In this document: in pieces, positions 54,101 to 62,572 of the stretch
How positions within the stretch are numbered: the first letter of the stretch is position 1
How the letters are laid out: the number at the start of each line of letters is the position of its first letter
Assembly: GCF_024868665.1 (NCBI RefSeq)
Contig: NC_079892.1
Location: 5,355,045-5,419,044 of the forward strand
Source of the DNA: Triplophysa rosa
Taxonomy: Eukaryota > Chordata > Actinopteri > Cypriniformes > Nemacheilidae
DNA: 64,000 nt
Reading direction: 5' to 3'
Notes under the pieces: model-generated
Databases searched by the model: none
Told to the model about the DNA's origin: nothing
The model's input: only the letters and a program-made list of their open reading frames with translations
Program-made: the position numbers and the translations under genes

Positions 54101-57100
54101 TCAACCTCAAAAGATTTATTAATGTTTTCTATTTCCATTCCTACCATAGTAGGAAAACTTATTTTGAAGATATTTTGAAGAATGTAGGAAAGCAAACAGT
54201 TCTGGGGCACTTTTGACTACCATTGTCATTTTTCCTACTATGGTAGTCAATGGTGGCCAAGAACTGTTTGGTTACAAGCATCCTTCCAAATATCTTTCTC
54301 TGTGTTCATCAGAACAAAGACATTTATACAGATTTGGAACAACTCGGGGGTGAGTAAATAATGACAGAATTTTAATTTTTGGGTGAACTGTCCCTTTAAC
54401 TCGTGTAACGTACACTGTAAAACTTTGCTGTAATTTCGCAGCAGGTTTGCCAGTAACTTACTGTAGATTTAATGTACAATTTTGTTTTAAGCATAAACTT
54501 ACTTAGTTTATATATTTTTCTTTCATAAAACAAGACTAGATATCTTGGGTCACTTTTCTTGTTATGTAAATGTACCATAATTTAATAAGTTTTAAATATT
54601 TTTAGAGAAAACAAGAGAATAATGCTTAGGAAGAATGCCATTTTTTACTTTGTTGCTGTGATAATGCCAGTCTCTTCTTGCTCATTTTGAATCTCAAAAG
54701 TGTATTAATTTTGTAATTGTACTAATTGTAAAGTATATTAAGTAGTAATTAAATCTACAGTAAGTTACTGGCAAACCTGCTGCAAAAACTACAGCAAAGT
54801 TTTACAGTGTACGCTAACAACGGTATCCCTACGCTGTCAACAAATTCTCCACAGACACTAAAAATCGCACTTCCCAATTCCCCTTTTCTATCGGTCTTAC
54901 AATAAAAGCAGTGTTATGCAGAAGAAAAATAGGCCATATTGTGTTGACACAGAAAGACTCATTAAATACCCAGTGCCTATGTGATAACAATTGCAAATTT
55001 GGCCAAGGCGATAACGACTTTGTCAAGCACAAATAACCAGAGGCAGTGTGTAAAGGCTAAATCTCTGGAGTGAGACATTCTCTGTGTCTCTACTGGAAAG
55101 TATGTGAGAGGTGAATAATAGCAACTATTGGGTGTTTGGCAGAGTAATAAAGAAACCGGCTTAAAAACCCAGGAAATATAGACCTTACCGTAGGGTCCTA
55201 AATCAGCATCCCAGCCATCGACAGGCCTACCAGGAAGAGGAAAGCTGTAGACACTCTTATCTAAGGTCACAGGAATACGGACTTTGGGATAGCACTTCCG
55301 CATCAGCTGGACTGCGGGCTCCACCAGTGACTCCAGAGTTTTTACGGTCAAGAAGGTCTTCAAAAGAAAGATATTATAATGAGTCACGTATGATTTCTGT
55401 GCGAACCTTTCACAGGACAAACAAGCAGCACAAGCAAAAATGTGTTTTTTACAGCACGTTAACACTCACAGCGTCTCGTAATGACCGAGATGGGTTTACT
55501 TAGCAAAATGGATAAAAACCACGGTGAGGTTTGAAGGGAAATGATTAATGCATTAAGAGCAGATAAATGCAACAGCGAAAATGCTTAAAAAGTTCAACCG
55601 CACGCACAAATGTTATAATATGTGATGTGAGAAGGACTAAAATATCACCTGAGTGGTCTGGAAGAGAAGACTCATGCCACCCTCGGCGACCAGGGCCTCC
55701 CTTCCGGCACTCGTGTTAGCGACACGATGCATACAATGCAACAGGGCTCTGCGGATAGGAATGTTCTCAAAGCTGGCATTGTTGTTGTGCCAGTCTTCAT
55801 AGAGCTTCAGAAGATCAGAGATGTAGCCTTTGGCAACGGCAGTCCGACAGTTGACTTCTGAAGGAGAATGATGAGATGTGTGTACTGTATGAAAGGAGGC
55901 GATCAATTCTCCAGCAACGTTTACTTAACTTTAAACTTCAAGTAAAATCTATTTCAGTCTAAAATGTGTTTAAACTACACTAAAAGTAAGAAAAATAAGT
56001 TGGCAGGCACTTGAATATTTAGTACAATTTTGGCATACTTTCAGTATAATTTCTCTGTACTTTTTGCATCTCTATGTATTGGACCTGTGAGACTGGAAGT
56101 CCAACCATAACGGCGCATTTGTTTTCCTATAAAATGGTAATTTTGGATTGCTAGTAATTCAAATGCTCACCAAGTTAAAAAAACATGAAAAATTGTCATG
56201 TTTTGGTTCAAAATATGAGATAAAAATTCTGTTCATGCCTATAAACGGTTTCATCGGACGCGTGTGCCTGGACTGCAGTTAACTTCCGGTCTGTGTTTGT
56301 TATCTGTCTGGTTACTGTCTAACAATATAACTATTTATATTTTAGTTCATTTATGTTAATATTAATTAATATTATTATTTTATTGTATAATAATTGTATT
56401 AAATAAACAATTTGTTGAATGGGTCCTGTAGTTTTGTCGCCTTTAAAGAAACCGTATGGTACATTGACATCTAGCGGTTGAGCTTGGTATTGCAGTCTAA
56501 ATTCAAAATATTGGAGAGGCAAGTTTAGCCAAGTTACTGTTCTTCTCGGTTTCTTTTTCTTTTTATGACAAATAATGCACAGGCACTCTATTATTTGCGA
56601 ATGTGTACTGGAAGTTAAGGGCAGTCCATGAACGTGCGCATGCGCAGTGACGTTTGTTTATGTTGTTGCTTTGAAAACGTCTATATATCAGTGTTATTTG
56701 AAATCTTGAACATTAAGGCAAACATTACTTGCCCAGAATGACTGTTAAATAATAACAAAAGCTTGGAGGCGAACAAACTGACTGCCCATCTGAATATAAG
56801 CCACTTTTGTGTTTCAAGAGAAATAATCATATACATTTTTTTCTTGTTAACCTGTTACAAAACAGGCAAATATTGAACGGAAGCACAGCTATAAGATTCA
56901 TTCGTATTCAAATCGACCTCTTTTCCTCGTGTCTCGCTCTGTTGTGTTCTTTATTAGTGAAGCGTAATAAGAACATACATCATTCGGGCACTAAAGACCC
57001 ATATCAACAAAGCAATAACATCAGGGCGATAGAGACGTGACACAGAAGCGTGCGACTCTCAGTGTGGTTCGAAAGGTTAAGTGACAACTTAATTTCTGTT

Positions 57101-60100
57101 CCTTACACGTCAGTGACAGGTCTGGACATTCTTGTTGGCCTGCAGTAGTTTCTTTTCTGAATGAACAAACGCTTACTGTGTGCATTGTAAAAGAATGTTA
57201 AATGTAAAGTACGGGAACACCTGCGGACACAGTTATGCTGATTATTCAGTATCTTAGCAACTAAGTTAGATGGCACAATTAACTTTGGCCGACTAGCAAA
57301 GTCGTCACATGCATAAGCTGCTGGCAAGCATCACTATTGATCAGAGCCCATCTGCTGAGGATATGAATGATACCCTAAATCCAGCAGCTTGTTGAGGAGA
57401 AGAGGGCTTTTAAGTGATCAGACTTACAATTTGGCCTGGGAGATGATAAAACGGGCAAAAAATATATTATACTAATACAGAAGAGGGAACTAGAGCCAAA
57501 TTTAGACATCAGAAAATCAGGGTTGGGGCTATTTTTATGCTTACCCTGTAAAGCCCTAGCAATACACTTAACACCACTCTTCACCCCTTAGCAACCACAG
57601 AGCAATGCCCTGGCAACCACCCCAGCATCCCAGGCAAGCATCCCTTCTTTCTGTTCTTTATTAACAGTGTACCACATAATGAGAGATAAGCCATAACCCT
57701 CACTATTTATCTAAATGAACACAATGTTTGACTCATGTTACTCCACTGCATTATGAAACAGAATGTTGTTCCCCTTTGGGAATAAACCGCTTCATGTCTC
57801 TGCTTTACGGTTTCAGAATTTCACTACTGTCATTAGAGACAACCAGCTCTTGATAATACTTTCGGTGAAGTGGATATTGTGAGCATAATCCATGGCTGAA
57901 ATTTACCAGACGTATTTTAGTACCCACGACGTGTTGTGCAAAAGCCCACCTCTGGGACTTTATGAATACCTAAAACAACCACACAGGAAGCAGTCAGGAT
58001 TAAATGTAGGCTACTTTATTTTTGTACTAAACAAAAAGAGATGCATTTATATTGCCTGCCTATACCCACAGAACAAAAATGACAGTTTTATTTAGTTAGC
58101 AGTATTTTTATTTATCGATTTTAGTAAACCGACAATGAAATAAAAACCCAAATTTGGTGTTTGTTATCTTCATGCTAGTGTACTCTTAAATGTTGATGAA
58201 ATTAACTTAAAGGGACAGTTCACCCAAAAATAAAATTCAGTCATCATTTACGCTGTTCCAAATCTGTATAAATGTCTTTGTTCTGATGAACGCAGAGAAA
58301 GATATTTGGAAGAATGCTCGTAACCAAACAATTCTTTGCCACCATTGACTACCACTGTAGTAAAAAATGACACTGGTAGTCAAAAGAGCCCCAGCACTGT
58401 TTCCTTTCCTTCATTCTTCAAAATAGAAGGAATCTTCATTCTTCAATCTTTTATGTTCAACAGAACAAAGAAATTTACAATGCAATTTTTCCTACTATGG
58501 TAGTCAATGGTGGCCAAGAACTGTTTGGCTACAAGCATTCGTCCAATTATCTTTGTCTGTGTTCATCAGAACAAAGAAATGTATGCAGATTTAGAAACAA
58601 CTTGAGGGTGAGTAAATGAAGAATTTTCATTTTTGGGGGAACTGTTCGTGAACTGTTAAAATGCACATTCTTTCAGATGGTAGCGCCTGCAACAAACTAC
58701 TGTAGCAAGTAGCAAATCATGATTAAAAGTTCAAGATATATTAAAAAACCTGTTGGCTATTTAAAAAAAAAGAGAGCGAAACAGGCTTTTTGATATACCA
58801 AAAAAAATTCTCATTAAAGAATTAGTGTACCCAAAAATTTAAATTATCTTATAATTTACGCATATGAATTCTGTGGTTCTTGCATGTCTGGTTAAAAAAT
58901 ATGACAAGTCATGTGACATAAGAGAACAAATAAGATAAAAAATTATCAATGTGTTTTCCCGTCGTAATTTAGTGCCTAAATGTGCTTGTTTTGGTTTCAA
59001 TTTAGCTAAATATGGTCAATTTTTTCACACACCTACCAATTTATCAGAAAACATTTATTACCACAAGGTAATCGATTCTTATTTTTAATTTGCATATATG
59101 ACTTTTATTTTTAATTACCTTGAAGACAGATTTTTTTTTCGACATTTTGGGATCCATATGAAGAGTTTATTTGGAGAAACATTTTTCAAAAAACATTGTT
59201 TTTATGTTATCATGTTTTTATTGTGTTTTACTGTGTAAGTTAGCTGTTAAACAACACAACTGCTGTTTGATCGACATTGCTTACAAAAAAAATGTTTGAA
59301 AGTTTTTAAAAACTGAGTTATCTATCTTGATGGTTATTTTTATGAAAATAAAAAATAAAATGCTTTTTCTTCATGTTCAGCTAAAAAAACAGAAGCCATA
59401 AACAGCATGAGGACATTTTTATTTCTGGGTGAACTACTCTTTTAAAAGCCAAGAAGAGCTGTGGTTTAGCTTGGATTTTTAGCGAATAACAACTGAAATA
59501 AGCTATAGAATGGCTTCAGTGCTCGTCAAAGGAATTCACAGGGTCTTTAAAGCAGAGGATTAGATTCACTGCGTGTCTCAAAGTGATCCCTTTCCAGGAT
59601 AGAACTGACATTATTAAATCAATGTATAAAAGCCTGCCTGTGTAACTGTCAAAACAAATTCCTCTCTCCTCCTTTCAGAGAAATTCTCAAGCTCCCTACT
59701 CCGCTGGTTTCTCCATAAACCTCTTCAGCTGAAGATGATCAGAGAAGGGCAGAGGGCCGCCGCACGCCCCCCTACCAGGGAGTTTGCTGGTCTCTCTCAG
59801 CCCAGAGTGTACTTGTTCTTCATGAAGGGTTTGGAAAGCGGCCAATCGCACTGCACGCCCAGTACATCTAATGGAGGCCGGAGTGGAGAGAGTTGGGAAC
59901 CAGCAGGACTGTTTGCTTTTTGAAGGTCAACAGCATTTACTTGCACACAAACAAGAGGTTATGGAATTCCAGTAAGAAAATAAAAGAGGGAGAGAGACTT
60001 TCATGTTGTCCACAATATGGGAAAGGATTCAGAAACTTGAAAGTGTTTGGAACCGGGTTATGAGTGTATATGGTCTGGTCTGTGAATCTCTCCTGAGACT

Positions 60101-61784
60101 CTTGTAAGGAAGACATGAACTGGAGTCCTATGACTTGCACAAATACAGCAATCTAAATTATGAATGCCAAAGCTTGAAGTAAAGGCCCAGTTCTAGGCCC
60201 AGAAAAATTCGTGAGACATGCAATACAGACTCCTTGGTACTAATAATGCAGCCGAAGGGTTTCTAAGAGTTAAACCGAGTTGGAATATGTTGTATCTAGA
60301 AATATGGAAATGTCCTGTCATCGCAGACTCTTATATAATCCCAGCTCGGCTGGTGTTACGAACGCCGCAGCACAGATCTGACGTGTAGAAAATATGACAA
60401 TGCTTCCGAAACGATTGCTGGAGGAAATACGGACGCCTCAGATGATTATCAAGAGAAATACAAACGGCGCAGACAAAAGGCACAGACAACTCCGCGGTCG
60501 ACCGACAGAGAAGAATTAATTGCGGCCAGACACGTTTCTTGTAGTGGAGACTCCTATAAGCCCCACAGAGCATTACGCTATTCAGCAGCCCGCTGACTGC
60601 GGTGCTTCAACAGGTGCAGATCCTCGGTTCTCAAAGGGGGACTTAAAGGGTCACACTGCCACCTGCAGGTCACCGGGTGAACTGCAATGGCTGTTGATTA
60701 AGCTTGTGCAAGCACGCAGAGTTTTCGGTTTGATAAAAGGTGTACTTTCTGTACTTGTCAAAAAAAAAAACAATGTCATGCAGTTTTCAGCATGAGAAAA
60801 CGGGACCCCTGTGAAACAAACAAACAAACAAGAAGTTGGCAAACACGATGGTAAAGAGATATGACAACAAAATCGGGTTGTTCAGCAATGAACTGATTTA
60901 ATGCAAAATAAATGCACGTATGCAAGCTGATATTAGATCAAGTGGAAGATAGGCAGGTTAGTGAAGAATCATGAACATGGAATATGAAATGTACTTTTCA
61001 CGTTTCGAATACGTTGCACTTTGAATGGACAGTTGCATATTACCTTCATTGTACATTATTATTGTTGCTGTTTCTGTCTTGATTGTTGTTTAGTTTTGTT
61101 CAATCGAATGAACCAGTATTGAACTTAATTGAATTCTGATTTAGGTGTGTTGCTGGATTCTTACAGTGTGCAATTCATTTAAGGAATAGTTCACCCAAAA
61201 AATGAAAATTTTGTCATCATCTACTCATGCTCTTGTCATTTCAAACCTGTATGACTTTTTTTCTTCCGCAGAACACAAAAGAAGATCTTTTGAAGAAAGT
61301 TTGTAAGCAAACCGGCACCCATTCACTCCTATTGTCTGGACACAAAAGCAATGCAAGTCAATGGGTGCCGGATAACAACATCTTCGAAATATCTTCTTTA
61401 CTGCGGAAGAAAGAAAATCATACAGGTTTAAACTGACAAGAGGGTGAGTGAATGATGACAGAATTTTCATTTAACTTGAAAGATAAACAGTTTTAACATA
61501 CGTGATATCTAAACCAAAATCCCAGAATTTCAAAGCAACAAGCACAGTTAAAAACAACTGATACATTTCTAATCAAAATGCACATATTATAAGTTACTAA
61601 TACTTTTTATAGAAGGTAGCTGCCTATGTAGACAGTGAGATAAGTTTTGGAACAACGCGTGACATCATGTTTATCGACCAGCATGCAACACAACACGTCT
61701 AAGCATGCAAGAATTTGGCCCTAGAAACATTACAATGAAAACTTACTTGAGCGTAACAGCGCAGTAAAAGCATCAACGGCCGCC
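26924..61784 (-). CDS. agbl1: agbl1-like cytosolic carboxypeptidase, internal 13-exon part of the gene
   Basis: Thirteen minus-strand exons (listed separately) join without a phase conflict or stop into about 640 residues. Seen: ARM-like helical segment, acidic linker, CCP N-terminal beta domain, and the start of the M14 zinc peptidase domain with [11 protein letters not shown], where the His and Glu of HPGE are the first two zinc ligands of the family. Known: CCP enzymes remove glutamates from the tails or side chains of tubulin and other proteins in the cytosol; CCP4/AGBL1 is a deglutamylase and human AGBL1 is linked to corneal dystrophy. The call of agbl1 over agtpbp1 rests on details such as HPGES rather than HPGET, GTLEFL rather than GTLEYL, and the [12 protein letters not shown] stretch; this comparison is from memory. 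The 5' start and the 3' catalytic exons are outside what is visible, so no start or stop codon is annotated. Confidence 0.8.
27190..27245 (-). repeat. tRNA-like B-box fragment, possible SINE remnant
   Basis: On the minus strand GAGGTTGCTGGTTCAATCCC resembles the B box of a tRNA-derived SINE. No full cloverleaf is present. Confidence 0.4.
27262..27651. repeat. foldback repeat, GTTCTTGGCCACC subfamily
   Basis: Edges TTAAAGGGACAGTGTC and TTGAACTGTCTCTTTGA. It contains the hinge GGTAGTCAATGGTGGTCAAG and shares a block with the copy at 54141 (AGCAAACAGTTCTGGGGCAC). Confidence 0.75.
28250..28470 (-). mobile_element. GGTCCAGTGT-family MITE, copy 3, truncated
   Basis: Shares ACCGCGAGTCCCCTTGCATG, CGGCAAAGAAGCGAAAACGT and GGGGTGGAGTGAGCCGTTGG with copy 1, but lacks recognisable termini. 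Confidence 0.65.
29265..29670. repeat. TTTTACAG/ACTGTAAA-rich repeat
   Basis: Many ACTGTAAA/TTTTACAG words in both orientations, with two copies of AATATTTCTGGCGCCCC about 150 bases apart. Confidence 0.55.
30433..30650. repeat. foldback repeat copy, truncated
   Basis: Contains AACACAAAAGAAGATATTTT and the inverse CAAAATATCTTCTTTTCCGT. The right edge is lost. Confidence 0.7.
31768..31800. repeat. TA/GATA microsatellite
   Basis: ATATATATAT runs with TAGATATAGATA inside. Confidence 0.85.
31808..31998. repeat. foldback repeat copy, truncated
   Basis: Contains CTGCAGAACACAAAATATGA and the inverse CATCTTCTTTTGTGTTCCAC around a GACTTCCATTGTATGG hinge. Preceded by a TA-rich microsatellite at 31768-31800. 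Confidence 0.7.
33060..33560 (-). repeat. dispersed repeat with GAGACCATT end, copy 2
   Basis: Opposite orientation to the copy at 10915. Contains ACAATACATCTAGAAATGCT and TGTCTTGTCATGCTGTTCAT. An AGAGACCATTTCAAAATAAG word lies at 33090. Confidence 0.75.
34651..34919. mobile_element. inverted-repeat element with CAGGTTT ends
   Basis: The left arm CAGGTTTGTTTTACTATACT with AGTGAGGACA and the right arm ending ATATAGCAAAACCTG are inverted copies of about 30 bp. Internal AGTGAGGAC and TGTCCTCACA motifs repeat the pattern. No coding frame. Confidence 0.65.
34920..34965. repeat. CA/TA microsatellite
   Basis: Runs of CA followed by TA dinucleotides. Confidence 0.9.
35810..35963 (-). CDS. agbl1: agbl1 exon 12 visible (entry to catalytic domain)
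   Basis: A 154-nt exon with acceptor TTTATTCCCCAG and donor GTGAGT, phase 0 in and phase 1 out. It reads [20 protein letters not shown], then [20 protein letters not shown] and [10 protein letters not shown] (last codon split). This is the linker from the beta domain to the peptidase core: LC-TL-GN-C-LVTITA in the family. Several positions usually conserved (for example PESN after TITA) are changed here to PASK. Confidence 0.88.
36543..36672 (-). CDS. agbl1: agbl1 exon 11 visible
   Basis: A 130-nt exon with acceptor CTCCTCCACAG and donor GTGATC, phase 2 in and phase 0 out. It reads [20 protein letters not shown], then [20 protein letters not shown] and NLQ. The [13 protein letters not shown] block is the strongest family signature here. 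The loop between NHF and GGQ is about four residues shorter than in the CCP1 sequences I recall. Confidence 0.9.
36900..36987 (-). CDS. agbl1: agbl1 exon 10 visible
   Basis: An 88-nt exon with acceptor TTTGTTTTAG and donor GTAAGA, phase 1 in and phase 2 out. It reads [20 protein letters not shown] and SGSEICYY. It completes the family string NYGMQP-xYSV-EAL...W-R-G-x-ICYYKNH across the junctions on both sides. Confidence 0.9.
36988..38697 (-). other. agbl1 intron between visible exons 9 and 10
   Basis: About 1.7 kb. It contains one nearly complete GGGCTGTCAA element (37887-38234) followed by the tail of another repeat ending in a GATACCGTCACATTCC motif near 38400. No other structure was recognised. 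Confidence 0.75.
37887..38234. mobile_element. GGGCTGTCAA-family element in agbl1 intron
   Basis: Left end TAGGGCTGTCAAATGATTAA, right end TAATCATTTGACAGCCCT, inverted. The interior is AT-rich with ATACATGTATATATTTAAG-like motifs on both arms. Same family as 21589-22113. The target duplication is not clean. Confidence 0.75.
38698..38846 (-). CDS. agbl1: agbl1 exon 9 visible (CCP N-terminal domain)
   Basis: A 149-nt exon with acceptor CTCTGTTGCAG and donor GTAAGA, phase 2 in and phase 1 out. It encodes [20 protein letters not shown], then [20 protein letters not shown] and EKGNSQCNY. The EYDL-LN-D-N...[10 protein letters not shown]...YRFNIINCEK-NSQ-NYG pattern is highly conserved in CCP1 and CCP4. 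NSQC replaces the usual NSQF. Confidence 0.93.
39193..39285 (-). CDS. agbl1: agbl1 exon 8 visible
   Basis: A 93-nt exon with acceptor GTCATTCAG and donor GTGATC, phase 2 in and out. It reads [20 protein letters not shown] and then [10 protein letters not shown]. The [16 protein letters not shown] signature is a hallmark of the CCP N-terminal domain. A second AG six bases further (TCTGCAG) was ruled out because it would still need the wrong incoming phase. Confidence 0.85.
39673..39756 (-). CDS. agbl1: agbl1 exon 7 visible
   Basis: An 84-nt exon with acceptor TGACTTTTCCAG and donor GTAAGA, phase 2 in and out. It reads [20 protein letters not shown], then VFDLEDP. This matches the family segment K-x-x-x-DI-RL-x-x-x-DI-x-x-x-V-x-DL-x-x-P. 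It joins VQR of the previous exon through a split Arg codon. Confidence 0.85.
39757..41801 (-). other. agbl1 intron between visible exons 6 and 7
   Basis: About 2.0 kb. It holds a copy of a dispersed repeat at about 39890-40065 that also occurs at 6715-6890. The remainder is plain AT-rich sequence in which nothing was recognised. Confidence 0.7.
39890..40065 (+). repeat. dispersed repeat, copy 2, in agbl1 intron
   Basis: Contains AAATGCTTAAACACTGTGTT and GATATTTGCAAAACCCAG, diverged from 6715-6890 by substitutions and small gaps. Confidence 0.7.
41802..42253 (-). CDS. agbl1: agbl1 exon 6 visible (Ser/acidic linker and start of CCP domain)
   Basis: The largest visible exon, 452 nt, with acceptor CATGTTTTCCAG and donor GTGAGC, phase 0 in and phase 2 out. 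The first half is low-complexity and acidic ([17 protein letters not shown] and on to [17 protein letters not shown]). The second half is conserved: [20 protein letters not shown], then [22 protein letters not shown], and KRPPHVQR. The YP/FPxFxGHxPPP...VQR pattern marks entry into the CCP-specific N-terminal domain. The wording here is what separates it most clearly from CCP1. Confidence 0.88.
45384..45756 (+). mobile_element. GGTCCAGTGT-family MITE, copy 4, full length
   Basis: Starts TTAAGGTCCAGTGTATAAAA and ends CACATTGGACCTTTAA, an imperfect inverted pair. The interior carries CGCTTCTTTGCCGAAGGAGA and GACCCGCGGTGTATGTAGAT. No protein frame of note. Confidence 0.75.
47335..47510. repeat. 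trinucleotide microsatellite block
   Basis: Mixed ATT, ATC and TAG triplet runs; a unit ending in TAG repeats and TAATACTTTATT occurs twice. Confidence 0.9.
48521..48752. mobile_element. short hAT-type element, 232 bp, in an agbl1 intron
   Basis: Starts CAGGGCCG and ends CAGCCCTG in inverted orientation, flanked by GGTACAGC (48513-48520) and AGTACAGC (48753-48760), an 8-bp duplication with one mismatch. The interior is GC-rich compared with its surroundings and includes a run of C near 48668. Confidence 0.75.
49201..49323 (-). CDS. agbl1: agbl1 exon 5 visible
   Basis: Donor GTAAAC after CATGACTTCCAG, phase 0 on both sides. The upper end is given for acceptor TTTTTATCAG; a second acceptor (TGGCAG) six bases downstream would end the exon at 49317 and drop the residues WQ. 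The core reads [38 protein letters not shown]. The ETD-x-NKL-P motif and the PEL-xx-DFQ end match the CCP1/CCP4 family segment just before the long linker. Confidence 0.85.
49324..50918 (-). other. agbl1 intron between visible exons 4 and 5
   Basis: About 1.6 kb with a foldback repeat at 50204-50470. Nothing else recognised. Confidence 0.7.
50204..50470. repeat. foldback repeat copy in agbl1 intron
   Basis: Edges TTAAAGGGATAGTTAAC and GGGGTGAACTGTCCCTCTA, with inverted AAGATATTTTGAGAAATG-type arms. Confidence 0.75.
50919..50980 (-). CDS. agbl1: agbl1 exon 4 visible (acidic linker)
   Basis: A 62-nt exon with acceptor CTTCCTGGAAAG and donor GTGAGC, phase 1 in and phase 0 out. It encodes [21 protein letters not shown], almost wholly Asp, Glu and Ser. 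An acidic linker of this kind sits at the same place in CCP1 proteins. It is probably disordered. A split Asp codon is formed across the junction with the previous exon. Confidence 0.78.
52846..52940. repeat. AAGCTGGT-rich repeat fragment
   Basis: Repeats of CAAGCTGGT, GACCAGCTTTTAAGACCAGC and TTAAGCTGGTT, related in wording to the 24542 element. Confidence 0.5.
54141..54399. repeat. foldback repeat, GTTCTTGGCCACC subfamily
   Basis: Left edge missing. The interior has CTACCATAGTAGGAAAACTT and its inverse TTTTTCCTACTATGGTAGTC. Right edge GGGTGAACTGTCCCTTTAA. Confidence 0.75.
54412..54810. mobile_element. MITE with about 55-bp inverted repeats, ACACTGTAAAA ends
   Basis: The left arm ACACTGTAAAACTTTGCTGT with GCCAGTAACTTACTGTAGAT is mirrored by the right arm ATCTACAGTAAGTTACTGGC ending AGCAAAGTTTTACAGTGT. 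The interior is AT-rich and non-coding. It directly follows the foldback repeat at 54141. Confidence 0.8.
55189..55357 (-). CDS. agbl1: agbl1 exon 3 visible
   Basis: A 169-nt exon with acceptor TTTCTTTTGAAG and donor GTAAGG, phase 0 in and phase 1 out. It reads [20 protein letters not shown], then [19 protein letters not shown] and [17 protein letters not shown]. In the family this segment (LxPLV, MRKCFPK-R-P) closes the helical N-terminal part and leads into a variable acidic linker. The identity is clear from spacing and from the fit to both neighbouring exons. Confidence 0.85.
55649..55857 (-). CDS. agbl1: agbl1 exon 2 visible (N-terminal helical repeats)
   Basis: A 209-nt exon with acceptor CCTTCAG and donor GTGATA, phase 1 in and phase 0 out. 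It encodes about 70 residues including [40 protein letters not shown], and ends LLFQTTQ. Residues 13-82 of the assembled fragment. The pattern (KGY, EDWH, IRR-LL, GR-AL-A-GGM) is the conserved end of the armadillo-like N-terminal region of CCP1/CCP4 proteins, which is thought to serve protein contacts rather than catalysis. Confidence 0.85.
58207..58650. repeat. foldback repeat, GTTCTTGGCCACC subfamily, long copy
   Basis: Edges TTAAAGGGACAGTTCACCC and TTTTGGGGGAACTGTTC. It contains the hinge TTTTTCCTACTATGGTAGTC. Longer than other copies (about 440 bp). Confidence 0.75.
61178..61480. repeat. foldback repeat copy
   Basis: Left arm GAATAGTTCACCCAAAAAAT with CAGAACACAAAAGAAGATCT; inverse on the right with GATGACAGAATTTTCATTT. 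It ends about 265 bases from the 38-nt agbl1 exon. Confidence 0.75.
61747..61784 (-). CDS. agbl1: agbl1 exon 1 of those visible (ARM-like helix)
   Basis: A 38-nt exon. The acceptor has a clean pyrimidine tract ending TTGTTTCACAG and the donor is GTAAGT. It reads [12 protein letters not shown], starting with one base of a split codon and leaving one base for the next exon, and continues directly into [11 protein letters not shown] of the next exon. This matches the helix before the conserved AV-x-KGY stretch in the CCP1/CCP4 N-terminal region. It is very short and is recognised only because its phase and sequence fit the following exon. Confidence 0.72.
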
Positions 61785-62270
61785 CTGTGAAACAAGAGAA
61801 AACAAGTCTGGCGTTAAAAAATGTACACGATGCACTTCATTTCTGCAGTAGCGTCATGCACGCTCCATCCGTTTCCCCTCTGATACACATGAAGCTAAGT
61901 GCCGTACGGCGGGCACGCTTCCAGTTGCACTTAGCATTGGCAGGGTGACGGATAAGCTACGGCCATATAAAGAAAGATTCCTGTCACTGTGATCACAGCC
62001 GTTTACTTTGCCTCCGGAAGCCCGCTGAATCAGCACCGTCTCCATATTCTTCCACCTGCTGTAGACGGGGCGAGCAAAGAATTATGAATGGCTTTCTACA
62101 ATCCGACCATAAATACTGGAAACGGTGTGTCGGTTGACAAAACGTTGACATTTTGAAATATGGGAAAGGATTGTGAAAGGGTTCGGTGTGTTGAGATGGA
62201 AAAGAAGAGGAGATGTAAAGAAGAAGAAAATTGCGTGGTGTTTACCTGTCATAAAGCAGCTAAATGTGAG

Positions 62271-62572
62271 TTTAAAGGGAGAGTTCAACCAAAAATGAAA
62301 ATTCTGTCATCATTTATTCACCCTTTTGTCGTTTCAAACCTGTTTGACTTTCTTTTCTCAAATGAAGATATTTCGAAGAATGTTGGTAACCAAACGATGG
62401 TGGTACCCATTGACTTGATTTTGTGTCCATAGAAGTGAAAAGGTACCACTATTGTTCGGTTACAAATATTCTTCAAAATACCTTCTTTTGTGTTCTGCAG
62501 AACAAAGAAAGTCATACAGGTTTGACATGACAAAAGGGTGAATAAATGACAGAATTGAACTGTTCCTTTAAG
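62271..62572. repeat. foldback repeat copy
   Basis: Edges TTTAAAGGGAGAGTTCAACC and GAATTGAACTGTTCCTTTAA. The arms carry GAAGATATTTCGAAGAATGT and its inverse. Confidence 0.8.

Larger units (their letters stand above)
50981..55188 (-). other. agbl1 intron between visible exons 3 and 4
   Basis: About 4.2 kb. It carries repeat fragments at 52846-52940, a foldback repeat at 54141-54399 and an adjacent terminal-inverted-repeat element at 54412-54810. Short plus-strand open frames around 53450-53980 show no recognisable protein. Confidence 0.7.
55858..61746 (-). other. agbl1 intron between visible exons 1 and 2
   Basis: About 5.9 kb, containing foldback repeats at 58207-58650 and 61178-61480 and AT-rich sequence. 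About 55860-58200 and 58660-61170 show no recognised coding or repeat structure. Confidence 0.7.
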
